A stretch of 64,000 bases of DNA from Opeltia flavorubescens (lineage: Eukaryota > Ascomycota > Lecanoromycetes > Teloschistales > Teloschistaceae), in assembly GCA_000442125.1 (NCBI GenBank), contig KE546978.1:1391098-1455097 (forward strand), read 5' to 3'. Position numbers and translations under genes: made by a program. Of this stretch, positions 1 through 10,911 are shown piece after piece (positions within the stretch are counted from its first letter, which is position 1; each line of letters opens with the position of its first letter). The notes beneath the pieces are model-generated. The model worked only from the letters and a program-made list of their open reading frames with translations, ran no database searches and was not told the DNA's origin.

Positions 1-1699
1 ATAGCAGCTATTGGGAAGTACCGAGTGCTGTGGCGCTAATGGCATCATGCTCGTCAATGGAGCTAGGGACGGCGAGGTGGGCGGATACGGCGACAGTGAT
101 TTGCGTTATGGTGATGAAAATAGGGGGAGTGTGTGTGGTGATGGTTTCTGGGGAGAAAGATTTAGATGGCAGTGAGAATCATGCTAATGGGAAATGGACG
201 CAGCAGAGTACAAGGCAAGATCATTGAAGATCATGATTTTTATTCATTTTCAGGAGCAGGGAAAGTCTAGGTAATTTTCTCGATGTAATAGATTACTAGA
301 AAAACAGGGAAACGCTTTTGTGGTCCAACAAACTCATTCTTCAATCGCTGAAATTCTCCGATTTCAGGAAAATCCTTCAATGTTTCATCTTGGCCGATGC
401 GACATAGATGCCCCCCAAATCCTGTCTTCTCCAATTTCAACTCTACACAGCCAAGGCTTGTATCAACGCCCCAGCATCATTGTATCGACCTATCCTCTTC
501 CTTGTTTCATGAAGTGGTAGAGATGACTTTCTACCAAGGATCATTCGATTGACCCTAAACTCTCACCCGTTGAGTAAGATTATTCAATGCGGCGTAGATG
601 ATCATGCTCCGATTTCCGTTAGCGGCCCAAACGTTGCCCCTTCCCGAAAAGGAGAAATGTAGCGCTCTTCTCACAAGTAATGATTGGCACCAAATTATTT
701 CCGTGAAAGAGCACGTCCAAAAACAGACTCTGGAAGAGGTTGCAAGAGATACAACACGTGAAAGAGCGCATCCCTTCTTATCTCCTTAACGGAAGTTTTC
801 CAAAAATTACATGCGAGAAGTCGAGGTGGGATCAAAGAGAGATTCAAATGAGTAGTGTGGACCGTTAATAGATCAAGTTGATAGGGTGTAAGAGTAGTAG
901 GTAATTGTATGTGCGGATTCTTTATGTTTTACGTAATCTTCTTGAACAGCTCCTACAACATTTCTTTCAAGTTAATTTGATATTGTTAGGAGTCTTTTGA
1001 TCTTCTCATGCACTGGATATTGGTCCGGTTCCGTATTTAAACAGCTCTTTACAGCGTTACCATCGTAGATGAATGCAGTTCTCTTGCATATTTTTCTTGA
1101 TGAATGAATTTGATTGGGGTTCGGTAATTATAAAAGGGGTGATTACTAGAAGTGCATATGGTTTTGGTTAAAGCATCTCCACCAGTCTCTCACACTAAGA
1201 TTAAGAATAAATACTTAATAGAGGATAGCGGTAAGCCTTTGTTGTATTCAGCCGGGATTTAGCTGGCACTAAATTCCTTTTACTTTTTTTGGTTTGATGA
1301 AAAGTGTAAGAGTCTGAATTTCCGCATTCTTACCACGATGACACATGTTCCTGCACCATTGGATGGGTATTGAAGGACGCTGATTCAACTTCACAATATG
1401 GGTTTGATGCGAAAAGCCTCATTTGTCTTCTTCTTCTTCTTTAAAGATCAGTGATCTGTGCCCTGCTTAAGCTTTAAGAAGAACTTTGAATCTATGATTT
1501 GAGGGACGCTAGGATCAGTTTAATTTACTGACTGGGATCTGGGACAGTAAAGTCAAATATAACGCTCACTCGCAATATTCTTCATTCTTATTCAAAGCAT
1601 TTAAAGTGCTGAAAGTTTGCAAATCCTCAATAAAATTGCTCTCTACCTATCACCGACCAGCTATTGATCCCCTTATTCAATGAGACTAGCAAGAACTAA
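1..1699. other. No gene recognised (left edge to first gene)
   Basis: I see no convincing coding region here. Open frames are under 70 codons, lack family resemblance and are interrupted in all frames. The stretch is moderately AT-rich. It may hold the 3' UTR of the gene that starts at 2665 on the minus strand and promoter sequence for something left of the window. Confidence 0.6.
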
Positions 1700-2665
1700 T
1701 TAAGTAGTGTTACGACCCGCACGACGTTCCGACCGTCGCAACGGCAATGGGTGGATTACCCTCGTCGCGATCACGCTCTCACTGTGTGCGTCCCGGTTTT
1801 CTAGAATTTGATGCTGGACCATCTCAGTCTCCACGACCTGATTCTGCATGGTCTGATTCTCCGTCGTTTGATTCATCATTGTCTGAGTCGCAATGGGCTG
1901 ATTTACCATAGCCTGGTTCTCGAGCACCTGGTTCAGGATGACCTGGTTATTCACGACTTGATTCTCCAGAGCCCCCGTAACCGCCCCGGGGCTCCCCACG
2001 CTCTCAAGCCAAGTCCCGACCCTAAATTTCTTATTCGCCCGCATCTCCAGTGACGACGAGCTGGGCACGCTTGGTGAGGGCTCGGGCTCGTGCGCGGGCT
2101 GTGCTTGTCCTTGTGCTTGCTGTCCCAGCTGTTCTTGTTCTTGCTGTCCCCGTCGTACGGGGTACCCATCGTCGCCCATCGTCAGATCTGTCGTGGTGGC
2201 ACTCACCGCAGTCGCAACAACGACATTCATGCTCTGACGTACCTCCGGCGTAGGCGATTCGCTTCGTTTCCGCTTCCGAGTTTCGCGCTCTTCGGCTTCT
2301 TGACGCTTTAATAGGATGCGCTGGTACCGCTCTGCGGAGATCTCTGCTCTTGACGGCTGTTGTTGCGGCGTAATTGGTTCGTCGCCCATGACGGTGTCCT
2401 CGTCGTCGGCGGGGCAGTTGATCATATATTTTAGATCGCCGGAGTGGGAGACCATCCAACCGTCTTGGTTTTGTTCAAGGAGTTGTTGCTCTTGATATTG
2501 AGATTCTGGGGTTATGAGGGTTTCGTGGAGGACGGAGGATCGGAGATTCGCGAGGGAGCGTTGCAGGGACTTGTCATTTCGGGCTTGGAGGAATACTATG
2601 GGGGATGAGCCGGGGAGATCGGGGATAGGGGTGAGTGATGAGCCGGAAGAGAAGGTATTGGCCAT
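1700..2665 (-). CDS. Hypothetical protein with a C-terminal pentad repeat
   Basis: Single-exon gene of 321 residues with no family I recognise. The N-terminal third is Ser/Pro/Gln-rich. Residues around 110-140 form a basic, charged stretch (ERYQRILLKRQEAEERETRK) that could be helical and act as a nuclear-localisation-like segment. A Gln/Glu-rich linker follows. Near the C-terminus is a run of about eleven five-residue units of the form x-N-Q-x-hydrophobic, and the chain ends in a basic Arg-rich tail. No signal peptide or membrane segment is visible. The composition suggests a mostly disordered nuclear or cytoplasmic protein, but that is inference only. The ATG at 2665 opens the frame. A frame on the opposite strand over the repeat is a shadow. 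Function unknown. Confidence 0.65.
   Translation of the reverse strand: MANTFSSGSSLTPIPDLPGSSPIVFLQARNDKSLQRSLANLRSSVLHETLITPESQYQEQQLLEQNQDGWMVSHSGDLKYMINCPADDEDTVMGDEPITPQQQPSRAEISAERYQRILLKRQEAEERETRKRKRSESPTPEVRQSMNVVVATAVSATTTDLTMGDDGYPVRRGQQEQEQLGQQAQGQAQPAHEPEPSPSVPSSSSLEMRANKKFRVGTWLESVGSPGAVTGALENQVVNNQVILNQVLENQAMVNQPIATQTMMNQTTENQTMQNQVVETEMVQHQILENRDAHSESVIATRVIHPLPLRRSERRAGRNTT
1799..1966 (-). repeat. 15-nt coding minisatellite: about eleven x-N-Q-x-hydrophobic pentads
   Basis: Within the hypothetical protein the translation falls into consecutive five-residue units such as ENQVV, NNQVI, LNQVL, ENQAM, VNQPI, ATQTM, MNQTT, ENQTM and QNQVV, then decays (ETEMV, QHQIL). The register is kept without a gap for about 168 nt. 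Codons differ between units, so selection on the protein pattern rather than fresh slippage is likely. Confidence 0.8.
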
Positions 2666-4106
2666 TTTTGGAAGGGCAGAGATGACTAGCTTGGGTTAGG
2701 GTGGTAGGGAAGTCAGTTGTCAACAAAAAAGGGGATAATTTCTTGGGTTGCCTTGGATGATGATGAAGATGGAGTTTGGTGTGTTCCAATGTTCGATGAC
2801 TGAGTGATGATATGACTTGTCGGTCGCTTGACTTGGTTTTATACTTGGGCTGGGTATGTAATACCATTGTTCGATGTTTGTATTTTAGCCGAGAGGAGGA
2901 TAAGGGTTGGCCGGAATTTTCATTGTGCTATTAAGATCGAACTCAAGATGAAAGAGAGCAAAACAATGCCCTTGTTCCTTGGGAAGGGTGTTTCTGCCAT
3001 GGCCAATATTGGAAGCGTAAATTCATGGACAGACGATCAAAAGCAGTGGTATGGTTTACCGGCAAGGGTTTCGGGGACAGGGATAATCCCAAGAGAGAGA
3101 GGAACGAAAAGAATTAAAAAGAACAAACCTTAAAAGCATTTGAGATGCCCACGATTGTAGAAATCCCTTCTAATTTGAACAATTCAAGGTATAAATCAGG
3201 GAAACCAGTCTTCGCATTGGTAATGAAAAAATAATGAATTGGGACCTTTTCTCTCCCTACAAGCTGATAGCGATGATCCGCCGCACATCATATTCCAGGT
3301 TCTGATCGTCGATAGGAGAGGGGACACTCATGGACCTTTAGAAACACGATGAGAATACTAAAGTCCTTAGAAAGGATGGCTTAGCAACCATGAAAATGAT
3401 CCTTAGATATGATCGTCACTGGTCGGGCAGCGCTAGAAGTAAATGCAGGGGAATATTCCAAATACAAAGCATTCTCGCTGTAGGAAGAAGATCTCCTGCT
3501 AGAAGACTGCCTCATTATACTTCAATATCAACAATTGGTCAATTGCACGGACTTGAACAACATGATGACGACATGGACGCGGCTCCACTGTTCCTGGTCG
3601 AGATATATTTCTTGTAATGACTGCACAAGGTGAACCAGACAGTGCACCACCGCTACACTATCATGGGAGGTTCTTTGTTTCGGTAGGTAAACAAGGGAGC
3701 GAGATCTCATATTTCGTCTATCTAGCGCCTTGGCACCTCTTAGCTCGGCCGCCGCTAAGATGCTTCAATGACGACGACTCGACTCCTTTGACGAGGCCAC
3801 AGCATTAAACGACTATGCTACCAAGACAGCCACAGAGCGAGACGACTCTGCTCATCGCAATATCGATCTTTACACACCTTACTCAACCTAGCATCTTGGC
3901 GATGGCACGGTCTCCAAGATGTGTGCCTGGCAGATGCGGGGTTCGCCAGCTAGACCATGCGTCGCGCCTGGGCGTCGACCGGATTCTCGTCCCAGACGCA
4001 GGGTTTCCTGTTCGATGACAGTATGATGCATCTTGCATGTTGTGACACTTGACCGTGGTTTTGCACCGGCACTAAACACATTTTGCGCCTACCTCTGAAC
4101 CTCAGG
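2666..4106. other. Intergenic region, probable divergent promoter
   Basis: About 1.4 kb between the minus-strand hypothetical gene and the plus-strand permease, so it should hold both promoters. Small open frames on both strands here have no recognisable content, and those near 3.9-4.6 kb on the minus strand are shadows of the permease. No RNA gene or mobile element seen. Confidence 0.55.
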
Positions 4107-5798
4107 ATGAAGATGGGACCAGACGAGAAGCACAATGGCGGACTTCCAGCCTCCGCGCCTTCGCCGATGACAGACGAGAAGAACCCTGTCATCGATGCTG
4201 AGTATGCTGAGCCCGACATGACCGGCGTGGATGCGAAGAAGGTGCTTCTGAAGATGGATCTACACCTGATCCCTATGCTCGCCCTGCTATACCTGCTCAG
4301 CTTCCTGGATCGAGGGAACATCGGCAACGCGAGGATTGAAGGGCTGGTGGAGACATTGAACATGACGGGGCCACAGTACAATTGGACTTGTATGCTCTTA
4401 CCAGTTCCCATGAGATCTGGACGGAATGCTGATAGGTTATAGTGACTGTCTTCTTCTTCACCTATTGCGTCTTCGAGGTACCCTCCAATCTTATCCTCAA
4501 GAGAATGAAACCGTCGATATGGTTGCCTTCGATCATGGTGGCTTGGGGCACGGTCATGACACTTATGGGCATCGTTCAAGACTTCAAAGGCCTATTGATC
4601 GCCCGCCTCTTCCTCGGTGTTACTGAAGCAGGTCTATACCCGGGGGTGGCATACTATATCACCATGTGGTACTGTCGTGGGGAGGCACAATTCCGGCAAG
4701 CTATGTTCTTCAGCGCCGCCAGCATCGCAGGCGCTTTCTCCGGTCTCCTGGCGTACGGAATCGCCGTAAGTACTTCAACCACGGGCTGGCAGATGTGAAG
4801 GCTCATGTGCGTGACAGAAAATGGACGGCGTCGGAAACTACGAGGGATGGCGCTGGATCTTCATCCTTGAAGGCATCCTTACAGTCATCGTCGCCTGCAT
4901 CGCCTACTTCACCATTTACGACTTCCCAGAGACCGCACAATTCCTGACTGAACCTGAGCGCGCATGGGTCGTTCATCGCCTGCGGTATCAAGGCTCCAAA
5001 GACTCAGGCCAGATGGTCGCGGAAAGCGAGAACTTCAAGTGGAAATACGTGCGCGACGCGTTCACGGATTGGCAAATATACCTGGGTTTATGGAGTTCGT
5101 GACCCCTACTTCATAGCCATGGTCCGCTTTTTCTTGTTCTTAAGCTGATTCGTGCTGTGAACACAGTGTACTGGGGTATAGTCTGCCCCCTCTACGGCAC
5201 ATCCCTCTTCCTCCCCTCCATCATCCGCGAGCTCGGCTACGCCTCCTCCACCGCACAACTCCTTACCGTCCCTATCTACATCACAGCCGCCGTCCTCGCC
5301 ATCGCCGTAGCCTGGTTCTCAGACCGCTCTGGGCAGCGCTCTCCTTATATCTTCACCTGCATGTGCGCCATCGGCATCGGCTTTATCATCTGCATCGCCG
5401 CCTCCGCGCACGGCGGTGTCCCCGGCGTAGTCTACGCAGGCATCTTCATCGCCGTTTGTGGTATATATCCCGCTTTCCCCGGTAACGTCACATGGATATC
5501 GAACAACCTGGCAGGAAGCTATAAGAGATCAGCGGGGATGGCGATGCATATCGGCGTGGGAAACCTTGCGGGCGCTATGGCGAGTAATTTCTATAGATCG
5601 AAGGATGCTCCGAAGTATATCCTGGGGCATGGACTGGAGTTGGGGTTTGTGGCTGTGGGGCTTTGTGCGGTGGCGGGGTTGAGGTGGAATTATGGGAGGA
5701 TTAATGGGAAGAGGGATCGTGCGCCGTTGGGGGAGTATTCGGATGCGGAGAATAGTGAGATGGGTGATAGGGCGCCTACTTATAGGTATGTCTTGTAA
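4107..5798 (+). CDS. MFS permease, allantoate (Dal5)-like anion:cation symporter family
   Basis: Predicted plasma-membrane transporter of 504 residues and about 12 membrane helices, related to fungal allantoate/nicotinate-type permeases; the substrate cannot be read from sequence. I join four exons, 4107-4389, 4443-4765, 4818-5094 and 5167-5798; all phases agree. Helix 1 carries the family stretch LLSFLDRGNIGNAR, followed by YNWTLTVFFFTYCVFEVPSN across the first junction. Later segments include RLFLGVTEAGLYPG, the loop EGWRWIFILEG and SDRSGQRSPYI between the domain halves, as usual for this family. The ATG at 4107 is the first in frame and gives an acidic cytoplasmic N-terminus ending just before helix 1. 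Length is normal. The gene stands about 14 kb from the biosynthetic cluster, so I do not assign it to that pathway. Confidence 0.93.
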
Positions 5799-7891
5799 AG
5801 ATATCCGTTAACAATTGAGAGCACGATCGTTTTCCAATGTCAATATCTGCTCCCGTCCAAAGGCGTACATCATGTAGGTAAATTAAGGTCCTGACGCTCC
5901 GGTGCCTGGGATAAAGTCTGAGTATAATGGAGTACACTTATCCATCCAAAATTCCCTTACACAACGTCCCATTTCCTTATCTACTCCCACTCATCTTCCT
6001 CCAGCCTATTTTTCTTTACTACAACTTCGATGCTATCAGCAACCTTTCCTCCCACACCATATATTCCGTCGTCATATCCAGAAACAATATCTCTCACCCT
6101 GCCTCCATCATTATGCCTCCTCTGCTTCCCGACACAGTGTCAAATAAAAATAAAGTTGAAAACCCATCTGTTTTGAGTAAAGCCTGGCGTTGGATTCTTA
6201 GTATGAATCTTTTGGAAGTGTGTTGGGGAATTAGATGGATTTTAGTTTGAGTTTATGATTGGTGGTTTTTGCATTTGCGTAATCTCCTCTTGTAATTTGG
6301 ATTGGTTCTTGGGTTTGCTTGGAGGGAGGTTTTGTGGGGGTGGGGGTTTGGATGTGGGTTCTTCTAGGGTTCTCTTTGATGAGAAGGGCGAATTTTGATT
6401 CATTACGGTGGTTATTGGTTGGGGATGTATGGGCTGCTAGGGTGCTGGTGTTTGCAGCTTGTTTTATAACTTATATCTCTTAGTTTTTTCTATTTAAATT
6501 ACATACCCTATTTCCGCAGGCTTTTCTCTCCTCGCCCAAGTTTTGAGTTCAAAGATTCTTAGTATCTAGTGCGTATCGCGGTGTTTTGACTGTACTGTAC
6601 TTCTCTGTGATATACGTGGTATTTCGCGCAAGAATACCTAATTTTGTTATACTTCCCAACCTATCCGTACGGTATATTAGTTTGTGTATCCTCGAAAAGA
6701 AGCTAGGCGCTGGAAAGAAAGGGGTTGGTGTGTAAATTGATTGATGGATTGTATAAAGGGCTGGTTTTTGTAGCTGAGGTTTTGATGTATCAATGGATCT
6801 TCAGCAATTTTCACGTATTTTTGATGGAGATTTTTTTCCGTTTTGGGATGGGGGGTGAGTGTGCTAAAATAATTTCGATATCATGAGCTACAGTGATGGA
6901 TAAGAGCTTTATGGCCACGAGGTAGGTCAGAGCATTACACGCTACTTAAGTATAGATGCTGTCGGCGAGGGGAGCGTGGTGGCTGATAATACTTGTACAA
7001 GACGTTAGTCATGATCATGATTGTTCACAAAAGAGAGGTTTGGAGTATTGGTGATTAAGGAACGGCCTTGAGCTATTTGCGGAATAGAATGACAACTCAC
7101 GCTGTAAAACCTCCTACCCCAAAGAAATGATATTCGTAACTAGAAGTTTTGAATCAGCTGCCAGCCAAGTTGTTAATATGGAGTGAAACTTACTATACTA
7201 TTTTATGACTCCCGGCGTACATGACCGTTGCGAGCAAGTCTACGACGCTAGAGAATGCTTATCATCCCATAGTGTTCAAGATCAGGGGACTAGCATCAGT
7301 GGTAAGCTTAAGCATATTGAGCGTGTTGGGCCTTTGATAGGATGGGTGTTATTGTTTGGCTTTAGTGGTGTGCTACGATGAGAAGGATATAAGAATGTGT
7401 GAAGATAGTGCTACCTTTGAAACATTGGAGATTTCTGGAGAGATATACTCAACGCTTCTCATATATTGACCCTGCATTCATTGTTCAAAGAATTCGCAGG
7501 GGTTAGGTCGTACGTAGTAAGATAAAACTATACTCGACTAATAATGAAGAAAATCATAATTCTTGATACAACTTAATGAAGCATTTCTGTACATGTAGGT
7601 CTGGTTCGAGAAATATAGGGGAAATATGGTCTATGAATCATGTTGGTGGCTACATAGATACTGATCGACGTTCTTGAGAAGCTGAAAAACTTCGTGGAAG
7701 AAGGAGAAGAAGGGTACTATAATTTACTTCCTGTCTCTCGGATTTTTTGTAGAGCGTGGTGGTATTGAATATGGTTAGTAGTCACTTTCCGTAGAAGCGT
7801 TATTCGGAGATTATTTTTTATTGAAAGAGATTACAAGGAACATGTCGCTAAAACTGGTATGATTTGGAAAATCTTCCAATGGTCATTACCA
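5799..7891. other. 2.1 kb without a supportable gene
   Basis: Convergent downstream region of the permease and the STAND-like gene. An open frame at 5927-6250 has no family resemblance and a low-complexity start. The remainder is broken in all frames. No tRNA boxes, inverted repeats or transposase remnants were recognised. Confidence 0.55.
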
Positions 7892-10243
7892 TCATGTCTC
7901 TTTTTCACAAGTACTGAAATTTCCCTGGAGGTAATCACCTTCATCGTCACTTGTTGCCGTATCACCTGCGACTCCTTGAACAACTTTTCCCGGATCATGT
8001 CTCATCTTATCGGCCAGACTTGACACCTGTGCCGCTGTCAACGGTCCATAGTGGCCTCCGGCAGTCAGTACCGTGATCCGATCGTCTTGCGCAAAGAACG
8101 GCGCAGCACAGCGGTTATTCAACGGACTTGTAATCAACAACTTGAAGATGGGCCCGATCCCGCAGTCTTGAGCGAGCTCCGTGAGACCTCGAATGACGAC
8201 CTCGAGTTCGGGGTTATGTATAGATCTCTCGTAGAAGGATATACCGTCTATGATACAGTATAAGACTCTGTCCTGAGGAAGCTGATCCACGAGCGATTGG
8301 AAAAGATGCATCAGGTAAGCTATGTCCCATTCTTGAAGTCGTCTTTCATATTCGTCGTCGATGAAATCGAGGCTGTATTCCTGGATATCGAGGATTTGGC
8401 TGATGAGGCTTCTTACAAGCCCTGAGGGTCCGGACAATGGATCCTGCTTGCTGACGTGCAAGCCGCAGAAGAAGAATACCGTTAGGACTGGCTCTATACG
8501 TTGTAGGCTCGTGATGAGTAGCGCACAGACGTGAGACATGGGTGATATTATGTCGGAACCGTTGCCGTTGCCATCGACGAGTAAGCTCGTTGTTTCGTCT
8601 GCCGTGAGCCAATGTTGCAACCGAGGATTGTTTAACAGCCATTGACCTTGGGCCTGAGGTACCAGTCCGGCTTTCCCTCCCTCCATCATCACGATCTGTT
8701 CATCTTGGTGCATAATTTCCGGTTCTACCTCCAGTAAAGTATCGAACCAATTTTGATCAAGTGGGTGGGTTCCTGGACCGCAATTCCGCGTAGCTAGATC
8801 ATATTTTGAAGTGAAAGTATTTAGCTCCCTCTTCATGTCTCGCACCGAGCGAGCTACATGCTGAGCATTACGCTGCTGTGCATGATCGTGATGTTTGATT
8901 CTGCCTGGCTCTGGTCAGAAGATTCTTTACAGGGAGGGATGGACCTACGGCTTAATTCGATCACCCGATCACAGAGAACCTCTATCAAACCTCCTTTGGC
9001 CTCGTCTGCTGCGCGTATCACACGGATCTCCCTACTCATCTCCACCAAATCCTCATGCAGAGCTTGCGTGGATTTTCCCGTGCTTTGTGTGGTGAGACGA
9101 ATTTCATCGGTTCGCGATACGATTGTTTGAAGATTTGAATCCATATGCCCGATCCGCTCGTTATGTAGGGTTATCGCTCTCTCGGAAACGATGGACATCT
9201 GCCTTTTCACGTCCTCGAGACCATTCTCGACGGATTTTTCACACCATGGTTGCTTGAGTAGACTGCCGATTTTGTTCCCTAGGAATGGTCAGTAATTGGT
9301 CCTTCCACCAGAAGACATTAATGACATGTTGACTTATCAAGAAGCCATTTGAGCATGGTTTCTATGGACTGCAACACTACTAGGTACAGGCTGGTTACTG
9401 CATCGAACAATGGCTCGTCGTCCGGATGCTCTTGTAAACGTTGCATAGCTGTATTGACAGTAATGGGAATTTCGTGGAATGTTTTGAATATGGCTTCCCG
9501 ACTATCCTTCATTTGGGCGGCGACCTTGCTGTGTGATCAGGTAATTCGTTTAACAAGCACTGATCTTGAGACTTACATCAAACGCAATCTTTAAGCCGCC
9601 GCACAATGCCGAAGTGTAATCTCCGCCTGGGACCAGATCGATCATTCGACGCATACTGGAGGCGTATTTCTGTGTACCACGGCCAGCCTTTCTGAAGAGA
9701 TTTTTCGACCCGTCGGCGTTGACTTTGGCCTCTGCAGTGTGTGCAACGTCCATAACTTCTTCCCATGTATGCTTGCCTCGAAGATCAAAACCCTCGGGGA
9801 TGTGTTTGGCCTTTGATATTCGTTGAAAAGTTGCAATGACGGTCGCGAAATGATCTATCTGAAAAGCCAACGGACCACATCTAGGTTATGTTAGCTAAGA
9901 AGGAAGGGTGAGGTTATGTCGCGCCTGACTTTCGGAGTCTTGCAGAACGATTCTGATTGAGTGTAGCACGTTGCGCTTCATACGGTGTGGCGGAAGAGGG
10001 TTCAGCTTGACTTTGTGTATCCATGTAAGGACCCGAGAATGCAGGATGGAAGTGAGATCCCTGCTCGGATACGAAATCCGTTGCTTGCCTTCTTGCCGCG
10101 ACCCTGCTCGCTACTGAAGCTTTCTCAAAGGCGACATTATCTGCAGATGATCCATTTTTGTCATCGGGACAGTGTTTCGCTACAGGCATTTTCTTAATAG
10201 TGGACTTGCCAGCCTTAACGATCATGTCTTTGTTGGCTTGCAT
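7892..10243 (-). CDS. STAND/NACHT-like protein with degenerate P-loop
   Basis: Fungal protein of roughly 700 residues resembling NACHT-type NTPases, function unknown. Exons read 10243-9931, 9880-9577, 9524-9326, then from 9278 down to 7892. The first junctions are supported by a GCTAAC branch site and by restoration of the family-like stretch LDKSTWNKIG. After a low-complexity N-terminus comes a helical region (LVPGGDYTSALCGGLK) like the N-terminal helical domain of fungal STAND proteins (DUF7708 or Goodbye-like). A coiled-coil-prone segment follows, then an NTPase-like region. There the Walker A site reads LLVDGNGNGSDIISP and lacks the GK[ST] core, while a Walker B-like strand (RVLYCIIDGI) and a sensor-like strand (FKLLITSP) remain. 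There are no C-terminal repeats. Between 8900 and 8845 the frame changes; this is either an intron with a weak donor or a one-base break. It lies head to head with the AAA+ gene at 10912. Confidence 0.7.
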
Positions 10244-10911
10244 GTTTGACGTCGATTAGTATTTAGACTGGCTCCTTGGTTATACTGATGGATAAATGCC
10301 AGCCGGCGACTGTCCGGATCTGAAACTATTTTAAGTAGCATATCTAAGAGAGAAAATTGTTTCAACTGTTCTAGATGCGAGGCTGGAGAGATGTACAATA
10401 ACTCTTGCCGAGCATGCATACAGGCAACCCTCGAAGGCATCACATTGACTAGTCCCGAAAGAAGCGGGATTCAGCCGTCGGGGGCGAGAATGTCTGATTG
10501 CGGGACCCGAGTCGCCAGCCACTCAGGACTGGAGCCGTCTGTTGGTGGGAGGCTTTTGGGGGCCAAAGCGAACATGCATAAATAAGCTGCCAGATGAGGG
10601 GGATCTGCAGTCAACTTGACGAATCCTGTCTTCCCATCTGGCATGGCTGCAGTGAGAGATAGACGCCACTAATATGTAACCCCAACTCTGCTGACGGCTG
10701 AAGTGGAAAAATAGGCGATTGAACGCACCTGCCTTGACAGCCAACAAAACACCCTAAGACAGAGCCGCGAATCCTGCAAATTAAAGGCAGCCAGTGAGAC
10801 AGAGCTTTTGACTCCTTACACGCTTAGTAAGGGCCCTTATGACTTGGTAGAAGCTGGTCGGACTGGGACCAATCAGACTTGGCGGCGGTCACGGCGAGCG
10901 GTATCTAAATT
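10244..10911. promoter_or_regulatory. Divergent promoter of the STAND-like and AAA+ genes
   Basis: A 668-bp region between two start codons pointing away from each other. Short open frames on the minus strand end at or overlap the STAND-like start and show no recognisable domain. No specific regulatory site could be assigned. Confidence 0.5.

Noticed and set aside
1808-2311. Several plus-strand frames opposite the hypothetical gene
   Set aside because: They mirror the 15-nt repeat and Gln-rich codons of the minus-strand gene and look like composition shadows.
3950-4579. 209-codon minus-strand frame over the permease start
   Set aside because: It overlaps the first two permease exons antisense; the plus strand carries clear MFS motifs.
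4107-5798. MFS permease as the cluster exporter
   Set aside because: It is separated from the cluster by about 13 kb with four unrelated genes or gene-free stretches and belongs to a nutrient-uptake type family.
5927-6250. 107-codon open frame rich in hydrophobic and Pro residues
   Set aside because: No homology signal, overlapping frame of similar length, and no intron or codon-use support.
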